Position numbers and translations under genes: made by a program | Notes under the pieces: model-generated | Databases searched by the model: none | Told to the model about the DNA's origin: nothing | Seen by the model: the letters and a program-made list of their open reading frames with translations, nothing else | Origin: Diplonema papillatum | Lineage: Eukaryota > Euglenozoa > Diplonemea > Diplonemida > Diplonemidae | NCBI GenBank assembly: GCA_030068145.1 | Contig: JAPJBO010000735.1 | Location: 51,645 to 115,644, forward strand | Direction of reading: 5' to 3' | DNA: 64,000 bases | Part shown: in pieces, positions 19,365 through 29,256 of the stretch | How positions within the stretch are numbered: the first letter of the stretch is position 1 | Layout: every line of letters starts with the position of its first letter

Positions 19365-19505
19365 GGCACAGTGCACTTGTCAAGGATTTTTTTTTGACTT
19401 TGACTAGTGGTTTTACGAGTCAAAACTTTGACTGCAGTAAAATGACTAGTCAAAAATACCTTTGTCACTTTTACTACAGTCAAAATTTTTGGCTGTAGTG
19501 CACCG
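19365..19505. mobile_element. AGTCAAA-rich element bounded by GTGCACT
   Basis: Outer GTGCACT is inverted at the two sides. The interior holds about ten AGTCAAA/TTTGACT motifs in both orientations, giving strong self-complementarity. Short TIR, no clear duplication. Copied at 63567-63707. Confidence 0.45.
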
Positions 19506-19784
19506 CGGGGGGCGGGTTCCAACGGGGTGGGGGAGCGAGTGAGTATTGTGCCACTGACGCACTCACCCAGGGCCACGCAACACGCGTAGCCAAATGGGCA
19601 GCCGAAGAACGCCAACGAGCCGGACACACATCCACTCGGTTATAGCGGGTAGAAGCAGGGGGGTGGGTAAGAGTAGACCAAGCAAACAAACCGGTGGCAT
19701 TCTGTTTTTTTTTTTTTCTTCTTTCTTCTTCTTCGCCTCGTTCTTCTTCAGCTTAACCAAAAAGAACATGAAAAATAAGTGTAG

Positions 19785-20060
19785 TGGGGGGGGGGGGGGG
19801 GGGGGGGGCAGCGCTCTTGTTAAGGATCAGCCACTTTGGCCGGATGGCCGGATAAACCAGACCCCCCCCCCCCCCCCCCCCCCCTCACAGTGCAGTTGCC
19901 TTGGAGACTCACACCGCAGTCCTGTCTGCAGACATCAGGTTCCACGCTGATGATGGTCCGCCTTATGTGTCCGTGGCTTAAAGGACCGAAACACGGCGCA
20001 GACGGGACCAGTGCGGTGTTGAGCACATACCCATTCCAAGCACGTTCTTGCAATCCCCCC
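19785..20060 (+). repeat. Poly(G)/poly(C) block and family E copy
   Basis: A G-tract at 19785-19808 and a C-tract at 19862-19884 enclose GGATCAGCCACTTTGGCCGG. Family E 3' half follows (19903-20060). G-quadruplex potential is high. Confidence 0.6.
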
Positions 20061-20239
20061 ATTCCAGTAGGGTACTTCGCGTAACGCGACTTGCTGCCCT
20101 CAGCACGCAGGATTACTTCCTCGCACTCTTTTCCTTTTGGTACTTCAACCATTGGTGCTGCACACGGCAACCCCATGTCCACTGTGCTCTGCGGAGTTTA
20201 CTTCGCAGATTGCCACCGTAAAAAGAAGACAAGTCAGTG

Positions 20240-20560
20240 CTGCCTAGCGAGTCGCAGTCACAATCAGGGCGAGTGCCCTGAGTTTTTTAACTGATTGCTC
20301 AGACACGGTTGTAGGGGCCTTCTCCCCGTGACGGATTCGCCTGTGCTCTAGTAGCACGGGTGGTCCTGGCTGTGACGAGCTACGAACAGCCGCCTGACAA
20401 ACCAGACTCACACCGCAGTCCTGTCTGCAGACATCCAGGTTCCACGCTGATGATGGTCCGCCTTATGTGTCCGTGGCTTAAAGGACCGAAACACGGCGCA
20501 GACGGGACCAGTGCGGTGTTGAGCACATACCCATTCCAAGCACGTTCTTGCAATCCCCCC
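20240..20560 (+). repeat. Family E long unit, copy 2
   Basis: About 95% alike to 5982-6310 by eye; ends in a C-tract. Confidence 0.65.
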
Positions 20561-20565
20561 CCCCC

Positions 20566-20783
20566 CCCTCTACAGTGCAGTTGCCTTGGAGGCTGGGTGG
20601 TCAAATTCTCTAAGGTGAAATGGTCAAAATTCCCTGCCAAAAGTGGGCCCACAAAATTTTTCCAAAGTGTGGTATTTGGGGTATTTGGGGCAAAAAAAAA
20701 ATTTTTTTTTCTGACCGCCCACCGTGGTGACCACCTTAGAGTGTGACAGGTAGCGTCTCCCCCCTCCACAGTGAAAATAGCCT

Positions 20784-20816
<33 letters not shown>

Positions 20817-21190
20817 CAGCCGGCTGATGGATGGATGGATGGTTCTTAACAAGATGCCTGGGGGGGGGCAGCGCTCTCGTTAAGGATCAGCCACTTTGGC
20901 CGGATGGCCGGATAAACCAGACCCCCCCCGGGCCCCCCCCCCTCCCCCTCTACAGTGCAGTTGCCTTGGAGGCTGGGTGGTCGAATTCTCGAAGGTGAAA
21001 TGGTCAAAATTCCCTGGCAAAAGTGGGCCCACAAAAAATTTTCAAAGTGTGGTTTTTGGGGTATTTGGGCCAAAAAAAAAGTTTTTTTTTTCTGACCACC
21101 CACCGTGGTGACCACCTTAGAGAGTGACAGGTAGCGTCCCCCCTCCACAGTGAAAATAGCCTGTATATAGGGGGGGGGGGGGGGGGGGGT
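20566..21190 (+). repeat. Family F 380-bp tandem duplication with G/C-tracts
   Basis: TACAGTGCAGTTGCCTTGGA begins at 20571 and 20951. Each unit has inverted TGGGTGGTC/GACC(A/G)CCCA with CTAAGGTG/CACCTTAG inside, then an A/T block and a G-tract (20788-20814 and 21171-21189). Could be a fold-back MITE duplicated in tandem. Confidence 0.6.
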
Positions 21191-21324
21191 CAGGTCAGAT
21201 TCTGCCAACGACTCCGCAATCTGGCCGCTTAGGGCCACCCCTGCGGGGTGCTGATACTAATACTGAGACCCAAAACGAAGTTGCTAACCCTGGGTGGGGG
21301 TGGGTACCCGGTACCCCCCCCAGG

Positions 21325-21432
21325 GTGCGCACTAAGGGCACCGACCCGCCACACCTGAAGGGACTGCTCGCGGACTTTGCGAAGAAACGAAGAGACACGA
21401 TCCGGCACGTCGAAACGCGTCGAAACGCGTGA
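21325..21432 (+). CDS. Coding-like C-terminal fragment, unknown
   Basis: 35 codons reading VRTKGTDPPHLKGLLADF, continuing to a stop at 21430-21432, G/C-rich at third positions. Upstream is a GGGTACCCGGTACCC palindrome, so the 5' side is lost. No family recognised. 21433-21571 holds nothing else recognised. Confidence 0.25.
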   Translation: MRTKGTDPPHLKGLLADFAKKRRDTIRHVETRRNA

Positions 21433-21571
21433 AGGTCCTGTGCGACGACCCGTTAGTGACCCGGTGGTCCTCGCTAGTTTTGAGATATCTTGAGTAAATC
21501 AACACTGCGTCTTGTGTGGGGTAACGGAAGAAGGAAAGAGAAGGGATCAGAGCGGTAGGGAGAGATCCGAG

Positions 21572-22205
21572 ATTGGACGTTGACTACCAATTCTAATTAA
21601 ATTTGAAACCCGAAATTGGACACTGACTACCAAGTCTAATTGAAATTGGGTACGACATGAGACGTTGACTGCCAATTCTAATTAAATTTGGAATCCGACA
21701 TTGGACGTTGACTACCAATTCTAATTAAGTTTGGGATTCGGCATCAGACGTTGCCTATCATTTATAATTAAATTTGGATCCGACATTGGACGTTGACTAC
21801 CAATAATAATTAAATTTGGATCCGACATTGGACGTTGGCTACCAATTCTAATTGATTTTGGATCCGAACTTAGACGTTGACTACCAATAATAATTAAATT
21901 TGGATCCAAACTAGAACGTTGTCTACCAATTCTAATTACATTTGGAATCGGAAATTGGACGTTGACTACAAATTCCAATTAGATTTGGGATTTGGTATCA
22001 GACGTTGACTACCGATTCTAACTAAATTTGGATTCAATACTAGAAGTTGACCGGCGCGGGAATTCTTCGCTGTACCGTACCGTGCGCTGGGGGGCGCTGC
22101 CCCCCAGACCCCCCCTCTCTTACAAACCAGCTAACCATTTCGTCTGATTCTTATTACCAACACTGAGGTTGGGTTGCATTGGGCTGGGCTGGCATAGTAG
22201 TGCTT
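21572..22205. repeat. Satellite array ending in the GC-hairpin module
   Basis: Diverged 41-43-bp units to 22055, then TGTACCGTACCGTGCG, hairpin CTGGGGGGC/GCCCCCCAG (22087-22107) and the CTCTTACAAA tail. This is the inner-to-right part of an X element without its left terminus. Confidence 0.7.
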
Positions 22206-23171
22206 GCCTCTTGACTACCAATTCTAATTAAATTTGGATTCAAAATTGAACGTTGCCTACCAATTCTAATTAAATCTGGGATCGGAAATTGGACGTTGAC
22301 TACCAATTCTAATTAAATTTGGATTCAAAATCGAACGTTGACTACCAATTCTAATTAAATTTGAGATCGGAAATTGGATGTTGACTACCAATTCTAATTA
22401 AATTTGGATTCAAAATTGAACGTTGACTACCAATTCTAATTAAATTTGAGATCGGAAATTGAACGTTGCCTACCAATTCTAATTAAATTTGAGATCGGAA
22501 ATTGGATGTTGACTACCAATTCTAATTAAATTTGGATTCAAAATTGAACGTTGACTACCAATTCTAATTAAATTTGAGATCGGAAATTGAACGTTGACTA
22601 CCAATTCTAATTAAATTTGAGATCGGAAATTGGATGTTGACTACCAATTCTAATTAAATTTGGATTCAAAATTGAACGTTGACTACCAATTCTAATTAAA
22701 TTTGAGATCGGAAATTGGATGTTGACTACCAATTCTAATTAATTTTGGATCCGACAATAGACGTTCACTGCCACTTCTAATTAAATTTGGGATCCGACAT
22801 TAGACGTTGACTACCAATTCTATTTAAATTCAGAATCGGAAATTGGACGTTGACTACCACTTCTAATCAAATTCGGATACGACATCAGACGTTGACTACC
22901 GATTGTAATTAAATTTGGAATCCGAAATTGGAAGTTGACTACCAATTCTAATTAAATTTTGGATTTGGCATCAGACGTTGACTACCGATTGTAACTAAAT
23001 TTGGAATCCGAAACTGGACGTTGACTACCGATTGTAGTTAAATTTGGGATCCGAAACTGGACGTTGCCTATCAATTCTAATTAATTTCTGGATTTGGCAT
23101 CAGACGTTGCCTACCAATTTTAATTAAATCTGGAGCCAACCCTGAACGTTGACTACCAATTCTATTTAAAT
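22206..23171. repeat. Satellite array interrupted by the LINE
   Basis: Alternating unit types as in 15990-17405. It stops at TCTATTTAAAT (23161-23171), exactly where the LINE begins, and resumes at 25448. Confidence 0.8.
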
Positions 23172-25364
23172 GTGCGCGTCCCTCAGGCCCTGGTGCTCGA
23201 CTTGATGGAGGCGCTTGGGCTTCACGAGCGTGTGCTGGCACCCTTACGCCACATATACAAGCACCTGCGGCGTCGCTTCCGGTACCCCTTGGGAGTCGGC
23301 GAGATGTTCACTGTCACCAACGGAATTCTCCAGGGCTGCCCGATATCAGTGGTCCTGATCAACGCGCTCCTCTCTGTTCTCTCGAAGGCCTTGGTCAGCC
23401 GAGCTCGGGTGAGTCCGAAGTCGTTCGCCGACGATCTGTACCTGCTGTCGCAACTTGCGAGGCTACTCCAAGAGGGAATTCGAACCACAGAGGTGTTCGA
23501 CAGCCTGACAGGCTTTGCCCTCAACGAGGACAAGTCGGTCTCCTTCTCGACGTCCCCAGAGCCTCCTCGCCTCGTGATCGGTCGCAAAATAATTCGATCG
23601 AGCAAAATAGTGAAGGTTTTGGGTGTCCCCCTGGGCACAGAGGGACCCGTTGACAACCGCAGGGCCAACGCCACGGTCGAGGCCGCGGCCAGACTTGAGG
23701 CGGCGCCGCTCATGCATCGCACGAAGTTCCGCATAATGCAGACGATCGCAGCCTCCGCGTATTACGGGGCGGCCTACTGCACGAATACAACAGGTGGCTT
23801 CGTCAACAGCTCAACGCTCCGAACGGCACTCTCCGCTTGCGTGATCCCTCGATCTAACCGGGCGAAGAGCCCTCTTGCGGTTCTCTCCCTGGTTGCTAAA
23901 GCACACCTGTGTGATCCGGCATGCGCCTCAGGTTTCAGCTTATTCCGCACGTTCGTGAAACAATACGGGAAAGAGAGGTTTCGGGTGAGGATGGACGCTC
24001 TCCTTCGCGTGGGAGCCGACTCGTCTATCAAGGGTCCCGTAGGTCTTATGGCTAATCTTCTGCGGGAGATAAGATTCCTACGGGCCACGCAGCACAGCTT
24101 CCAGTCCCTGTCTTTCGACGGGACTCCCGTGTCGCTACTCGGTAAAGAAGCCCCACACCTCTTTCGTGAGGGCCTGCGTCTGCGCGCGTGGCGTTACTTG
24201 ACCACACAGAGACAAGGATTTGACGGAATCGAAGGAGGGGTGGACGTACGTGCCATGAATCGGCTTTGGCTGAACCGCGCGACGGACCACAAATTGAGTT
24301 CCGCGATCAGTCGATGTATTGGGGGAGCGGTGTACTCACGGGAATGGTGCCGCAGGAAGTGGGGTTCGGGGAGCGGCGACTGCGAGTTCTGCGACAGCGG
24401 TGCGACGGGGACCCTGTGGCATTACTACTGGCAATGTCCGGGCCCAGGTTGTAGATGGAACGAGCTGCGATCCCGGTTTTGCATTGCTGAGGCGATGGTC
24501 CGGGACATGCCCCAGTGCTTGTGCATTAGAGGGATACCCCCCTACGGGACCCCTCCTGACCTCCTGGAGAAGATCCAGAGGCTGATCGGTACGATCTCAA
24601 TCGAGATGGCGCAGGCGCAGCGGAGCCTTGCGGCAACACGCCCTTGGGAACTCGCCTCAGGTGCGTCGACGAAATACGACGTACACTTAGCAACGGACAG
24701 TCGTAAGTTGCTAACGACCAACATCGGAACCCGCTTCGCAGCGACGTTGGTCTTCTGGCTGCGGAGTCTATCATGGGTCAGCTCCAACCCTCTCCCGACG
24801 ACAGGCGTGGAACTCGCGCTTGATTTTGAGGCATTTACGCGTTCGAAGCTCCCAGGGAGAACCTTCGCCGAGAAGGGGCTGCAAATTGGGTACCTTATGC
24901 GAGCTATCAACGACCTGTGCTGCGCCGACTCAGGAGTCGCCTCCTTCCCTGGGAAGTGGCGGCAGGGGGTCTGTTCCCTCCGCTGTTTTGGTGCGCCGGC
25001 TATGCCGGGTTGTACCCACCGCCCACGCTTTGCGGCTGGACGGAAGACCGAGTGGATGTTGGGCAAGCTGGAAACAATTTGCGCCCGTAACAGCTGGAAC
25101 GATGCCGTGCCTGAATATCCGCACGACGTACCCTATGTTCAGTGGGAGTTGAGATTCTCTGTCAAGATGCTAGCCGCCGCCATAGGGCGGGCTATTGCCA
25201 AAAGGAGGAGAGCCCGCGAAACAACGTGCCAACACACGCCTGCCAGGCGGTCTCGTCCGCCAGTCAGAACGCCCCCGGCTGCGCCACCATCGGTGCAACA
25301 ATCATCTTTGACAGGGCCACGGCTCGCTCCGCGCCCACGGCGCAACGACTTGCGCCCGCCGTAG
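23172..25364 (+). CDS. LINE reverse transcriptase, truncated at the N-terminus
   Basis: 730 residues remain. Residues 1-25 (VPQALVLDLMEALGLHERVL) match the stretch that normally follows the first catalytic aspartate box (..FDxVP). GILQGCPIS at 51-59 is the conserved QG-P-S box. FADD at 85-88 carries the second and third catalytic aspartates. GVPLG lies at 151-155. A zinc knuckle C404-x2-C407-x9-H417-x4-C422 and ELALDFEAFT (547-556) follow. The endonuclease, the fingers and the first aspartate are missing, because the truncation falls just after box A, so this copy cannot be an active enzyme. The frame is otherwise intact to the stop, implying a recent insertion. The first codon (GTG) is only where the element begins. 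From memory the C-terminal layout resembles dinoflagellate LINEs; this is unchecked. Confidence 0.9.
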   Translation: MRVPQALVLDLMEALGLHERVLAPLRHIYKHLRRRFRYPLGVGEMFTVTNGILQGCPISVVLINALLSVLSKALVSRARVSPKSFADDLYLLSQLARLLQEGIRTTEVFDSLTGFALNEDKSVSFSTSPEPPRLVIGRKIIRSSKIVKVLGVPLGTEGPVDNRRANATVEAAARLEAAPLMHRTKFRIMQTIAASAYYGAAYCTNTTGGFVNSSTLRTALSACVIPRSNRAKSPLAVLSLVAKAHLCDPACASGFSLFRTFVKQYGKERFRVRMDALLRVGADSSIKGPVGLMANLLREIRFLRATQHSFQSLSFDGTPVSLLGKEAPHLFREGLRLRAWRYLTTQRQGFDGIEGGVDVRAMNRLWLNRATDHKLSSAISRCIGGAVYSREWCRRKWGSGSGDCEFCDSGATGTLWHYYWQCPGPGCRWNELRSRFCIAEAMVRDMPQCLCIRGIPPYGTPPDLLEKIQRLIGTISIEMAQAQRSLAATRPWELASGASTKYDVHLATDSRKLLTTNIGTRFAATLVFWLRSLSWVSSNPLPTTGVELALDFEAFTRSKLPGRTFAEKGLQIGYLMRAINDLCCADSGVASFPGKWRQGVCSLRCFGAPAMPGCTHRPRFAAGRKTEWMLGKLETICARNSWNDAVPEYPHDVPYVQWELRFSVKMLAAAIGRAIAKRRRARETTCQHTPARRSRPPVRTPPAAPPSVQQSSLTGPRLAPRPRRNDLRPP

Positions 25365-25447
25365 TAGTACGGGATAGTAGTGGGGCGACCGGATACTCCT
25401 CGGAGAGATGGTCCCTGCACTCTAACTCGTCTCTCTCTCTCTCTCTC
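23172..25447 (+). mobile_element. 5'-truncated LINE with CT-repeat tail and 7-bp target duplication
   Basis: TTTAAAT at 23165-23171 is repeated at 25448-25454. The uninterrupted satellite (17281-17310 and 61483-61512) reads TCTATTTAAATTTGGAATCG across the site, so the insertion point is exact. The element has an ORF to 25364, an 83-bp 3' UTR and a (CT)n tail. A second copy of the 3' end lies at 50164-50274 with the same tail. Confidence 0.85.
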
Positions 25448-25454
25448 TTTAAAT

Positions 25455-25742
25455 TTGGAATCGGAAATTGGACGTTGAGTACCGATTCTAATTAGATTTG
25501 GGGTTCGGCATCAGACGTTGACTACCGGTTCTAACTGAATTTGGATTCAATACTAGAAGTTGACCGGTGCGGAAATTCTTCGCTGTACCGTACCGTGCGC
25601 TGGGGGGCGCTGCCCCCCAGACCCCCCTCTCTTACAAATTAACTTAACCATTTCGTCTGATTCTTGTTCCAACACTGAGGTTGGGTGGGTTAGCCTGGGC
25701 TGGCTTGGTAGTGCTTGCCTCTTGACTACCAATTCTAATTAA
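25455..25742. repeat. Satellite remainder and GC-hairpin module right of the LINE
   Basis: Units continue to 25560. Then the TACCGTACCG leader, hairpin CTGGGGGGC/GCCCCCCAG (25600-25620) and the CTCTTACAAA tail to CTAATTAA at 25742. Confidence 0.7.
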
Positions 25743-26056
25743 CCCCTTACGGACGGGAGACATATATATATGTCGAAAAATCAAAAAAGGTTGCGGAGAT
25801 CATCTCGCCTATGAAGACACAACGAAAGTGATCCATGTTTGCTTCTTTGGAAAGATACGTCACAAATCTTTCAATTGCACCCTTCATCGGACAAAACTGC
25901 TGCCCGAGCTGCCAAGCGGATGCCTCTGCAAAACTTGGGGGCTGGCCAGAAATTGGGGGTTTTCGAGTTCTTGCCTGTGCCATTTTGGATCCACCACAGG
26001 ACCCCGAGGGCGAAAAGGACTTTTCTGCAGAGGAGGAAAAGCTATATAAATCCCTG
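25743..26056 (+). CDS. X right end with a coding-like relic
   Basis: Relative to 15732-17655, 25743-25982 is extra sequence between CTAATTAA and TTTTGGATCC. From 25835 an open plus frame reads through it into the shared tail: SLERYVTNLSIAPF, then CCPSCQADA, then LDPPQDPEGEKDFSAEEEKL and YKSL at 26056, where the element ends. The satellite-bearing copies may be deletion derivatives that lost the upstream part. The minus strand is also open here (135 codons), so the coding strand is not certain. No family recognised. Includes the palindrome GACATATATATATGTC near 25759. Confidence 0.35.
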
Positions 26057-26682
26057 CGTCCATCCTCAAAAAAAAAAAAAAAAAAAAAAACCCACGGGCT
26101 GGCGGGTGTGGGTAGGCTACCACAGCAGTCATAGGGGGTCATGGGGGGGCCCATAGAACATTATTGAAGTTCGCAAAGGCTTCGGTGTACTTCGATGCCG
26201 TGTCGGCGGTCCTCGCAAAGAGAGAGCAGTTGGCACGACGCCCCATGCCCTTATTCTCCAACTCTTCCTTGTAATCCAACTGCTGTGTTTTCCCCCTCAC
26301 GCGCCCTTTGCCGGACAACTGCTGGTTCTCCCACCTCTCTGCTGCACCCTCCACCCTCTGGAACATCTGGCTCGGAATCTATACACGGCGCGCAGTGATG
26401 CACGGTGATGCACAGTGATCCACGCTAGTGCGGTGTGCACAGTGACACGATAGCGCATGGTGGTGCATAGTGATCCACAGTGGAGGACAGTGGTGGCACT
26501 AATTTTCGGGCCCTCAACGACTTTGCAGGGCTGGCTGGGGTGGCTGGACAGGCTGGACCACCACTGGGGGGGGGGGTCTGGGGGGTCGACAAACACGTGC
26601 TCGGCACCCCGGTGCAAAAGACGGGTACCCGTCCATCTACATGGACTATTGCTCTAGGCCGAAATCCCCTTATAAATCCCTG
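26057..26682. mobile_element. X element, right part (left end missing)
   Basis: CGTCCATC (26057-26064), A-tract, CCCACGGGCTGGCGG and on to TATAAATCCCTG at 26682, matching 10346-10906. It lacks the G-rich array of that copy. The right end abuts GGTAACTC inside a J element. The left terminus is not found. Confidence 0.6.
26157..26366 (-). pseudogene. Coding-like fragment inside X, unknown
   Basis: Minus-strand frame MFQRVEGAAERWENQQLSGK, then KTQQLDYKEELENKGMGRR and ASKYTEAFANFNNV. Composition is protein-like and third positions are G/C-rich. The related X at 9740-10906 keeps only the first 20 residues. Possibly a relic of the element's own or a captured gene; no domain recognised, and it is truncated at both sides. 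Confidence 0.35.
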
Positions 26683-27370
26683 GGTAACTCACCCAAAAAA
26701 AAAAAAAAATCGAAAATCGGGTGGGAGGTTGCGTTGATTTACACAACCTCGGATTGGGTTGGGCAGGAGTTTGGTGTCTGTAATCTTGGGTTGGGCAGAG
26801 GCTTTGGGTGTCTGTAGTGGGAATTATTTCTCCTATTCTGGCCGTGCTACAGAAGAAGGGTGAGACCTTTCATCAGAACAATCATCAGTAGGCTAGGTGT
26901 CTTCTGGAGGAGAACACTGGCTGCAGAAGGTCCTGCCTTAGCCAGGACATCAGATTCTGAGGCACCATGTACCATACCGTCTCCCAGGGGGCGGTGCCCC
27001 CTGGACCCCCCATAAACTATCTACAAGATTTCGAATTTTCGCCAGAGGCCTGTTACCAGGCATCAGTTTCCTGTTCCAGGTTCTGAACAAGACAGAATCT
27101 GAAGTGCCATGTACCGTACCGTCTCCCGGGGGGCGGTGCCCCCCGGACCCCCCCATAAACTATCTACAAGATTTCGAATTTTCGCCAGAGGCCTGTTACC
27201 AGGCATCAGTTTCCTGTTCCAGTTCTGAACAAGACAGAATCTGAAGTGCCATGTACCGTACCGTCTCCCGGGGGGCGGTGCCCCCCGGACCCCCCCCTGC
27301 ATTAAGACTCACCAGAGAAAATGGGCTTGGTGTCTAGTCTGAAGGAGAAAATGGGCTGCATAAGGTCCTG
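26683..27370. mobile_element. J element, right part, with three hairpin units
   Basis: Begins GGTAACTCACCC, lacking the first ~35 bp of J, and ends TGCATAAGGTCCTG at 27370. The ~141-bp tandem unit with a GC hairpin is present three times (26984-27004, 27126-27146, 27268-27288) against two in the other copies. The right flank TTGTCGTCGGG is the end of a family A repeat, so J entered one. Confidence 0.65.
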
Positions 27371-27534
27371 TTGTCGTCGGGAAAAAAAAAAAAAAGCCCT
27401 CGCTTTGGCGTCCAGCTGCGTGAGACTTCAAAATGATGATCGTGGGGGCTCTACAGTACCCGGATCCTCGAGCGAGTTTGCGTTCTAAAAACTCAAGAAA
27501 AATCCATCCTTCCGCGTTGTCCAACGCGTTTCGA

Positions 27535-27563
27535 CTCGAGGGGGGCTGCAAGCCCCCCTCGAG
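27535..27563. other. Perfect 13-bp GC stem-loop
   Basis: CTCGAGGGGGGCT pairs with AGCCCCCCTCGAG around GCA. Similar in type to the GC hairpins of X and J but without the TACCGT leader. Confidence 0.65.
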
Positions 27564-27750
27564 GTACACACAGTGGGTTGGTCACAGTCGGAACTAGCGG
27601 AAGCGCCTTTCGAAAATAATGTCCTATTCCCGTTGTTCCCTATTGGGGTAGGCTTTGCGTGAGGGCCTCGCCGGTTCGTTTCATGGTGCGTTTTGAGGAG
27701 AATGTTGCCCAGAACATCTGGGGCGGAATATCGTTTCGTTTCTTAAAACA

Positions 27751-28193
27751 CCTACCCGCCCCTCCCCCCGTGTAATTGCGACAGCAGAAAACGCTTGTAA
27801 TTGAGACACTTTTGGTGGCTTCAACAGCTGAGGTCCGTGAGAGTTTCATTCGAACGACCTGTGTTTCCGAAAAAATCAACCATGCCTTTGAAGTGTGAAC
27901 CTCACGAGACTAGACGATTTTTGGAAATCGTCAGTCGCTCTCATTGAAGATCCATTTACCGAACACCATCCAAATTCCGTGAGGGCGGGGTGTCTCAATT
28001 CCACGCGTTTAGGTTAATGGACATGTACCAAATGGGAGCCACTGGATTGCCACACGGCACGAAATGGGGTGTCCGGGCTCGCTTTGTTAGGTACAGGTGT
28101 CACAGTGCCACAATAGAAGTACATTAGCGCTTGAAATTGGGACACTTGTGGGAAAATCACGAAAATAGGTCTCAATTACACAGGGGCAGGTAG
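27751..28193. mobile_element. ~440-bp MITE with CTACCCGCCCCT..GTGTAATTG ends
   Basis: The left end CTACCCGCCCCT, five C's, then GTGTAATTGCGAC is matched by the reverse complement of the right end, CTACCTGCCCCT then GTGTAATTGAGAC. Sub-terminal AATTGNGACAC recurs inside on both sides. No ORF worth naming and no clear target duplication. Class unknown. Confidence 0.6.
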
Positions 28194-28214
28194 AAAAGCA
28201 AAAAAAGAAGGGGA

Positions 28215-28347
28215 AAAAAAAAAAAAAAAAAAAAACGCTAACCCAAACAACTTCCGCCGGTAGAGAAACCTCGCCTAAAGAAATCAACTGCCTTCGGGTA
28301 GGCTAGTCTGACACTAGTTGTTCGGGAAAAAAAAAAAAAAAAAAAAA
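28215..28347 (+). repeat. Family A structured repeat between A-tracts, copy 2
   Basis: Unit 28236-28327, A-tracts on both sides, hairpin CTGCC-TTCG-GGTAG and GTCTGACACTAGTTG as in copy 1. 28348-28789 contains a G-tract (28456-28473) and nothing else recognised. Confidence 0.6.
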
Positions 28348-28789
28348 CGCACAGACGGGATCGCAGGAAAGCACGAAAAAAAACCCACAGCAAACACAGC
28401 CTGAAACCCCCAAAAAAGGCTAGGCCAAGCAGGGCTAGACCGACATATCGGCATGGGGGGGGGGGGGGGGGGGTTTCGTGCCTGGATCCTAGAATAAAGA
28501 CCCCTCGGTCGTTGGGGGAGAAAGAATTGAGGAGGGGGGCGTCTGCGTGGGAAAGTCAGCCGTAGGATAGGTGACGACACAATTTCCGATGGCGCAGTGT
28601 CCCGCGAGGGGAGCGTTTTCTCGGTTCTCGCGAACCTGTTGAGGCCGGAGAGGAGGCAGAGGCAAAGACATGCAACACTGGCAGGTGAGCCCCCTATGCT
28701 CTATTACTTTTTTGCCTGACCCTATATTACTGATTTTCAGTAGGTATTTAGCTCCAAGACAAAAGAGCCGCGTAAGCCCTGCATGCAGA

Positions 28790-29160
28790 GCGTAAAGGAG
28801 ATCTTCCCACATTGCCAAAAGTCACCACAGAGTCACCAGAGACTCTAAACCCCCGGAGTTTCAAGCGAACTTTCACTCTAAAAAAAAAAAAAAAAAACAG
28901 CGAAAAAAAAAGGCGTGGGGGGGCCCAAGACTGAAGCGATTTTCTTCTTGGTGTCGGTCACAACACTTACAAACTTGGCTAGCCGTAGTTGGAGTGTGTA
29001 ATCATGCCTACATCCCTCATACTACCCGCCTCACAGCCTCAATGGTCAACCGGAGAACCCACAATAAACGCTATTTTTTTTTTTTTTTTTTTTTTTTTCT
29101 CTGAGATAACCCATTCATGAACGGTCACACGGAGACCCTAAAACCCCGGTCTAAAAAGCA
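28790..29160 (+). repeat. Cluster of short repeats with the 3' cassette
   Basis: 28790-28880 K-type (ends CTCTAAAA into an A-tract). 28946-29072 I-type, followed by a T-tract (29073-29098). 29101-29160 H-type with an internal deletion. Confidence 0.6.
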
Positions 29161-29256
29161 AGGCTTTCTTCCCCATGCTAGTTCTTATCAGCGCCCGAGG
29201 TGCTATCTGAAACTCGCGAGCATAGAAGGGGCACCCGGAAAGTAAAACAAACAGTC

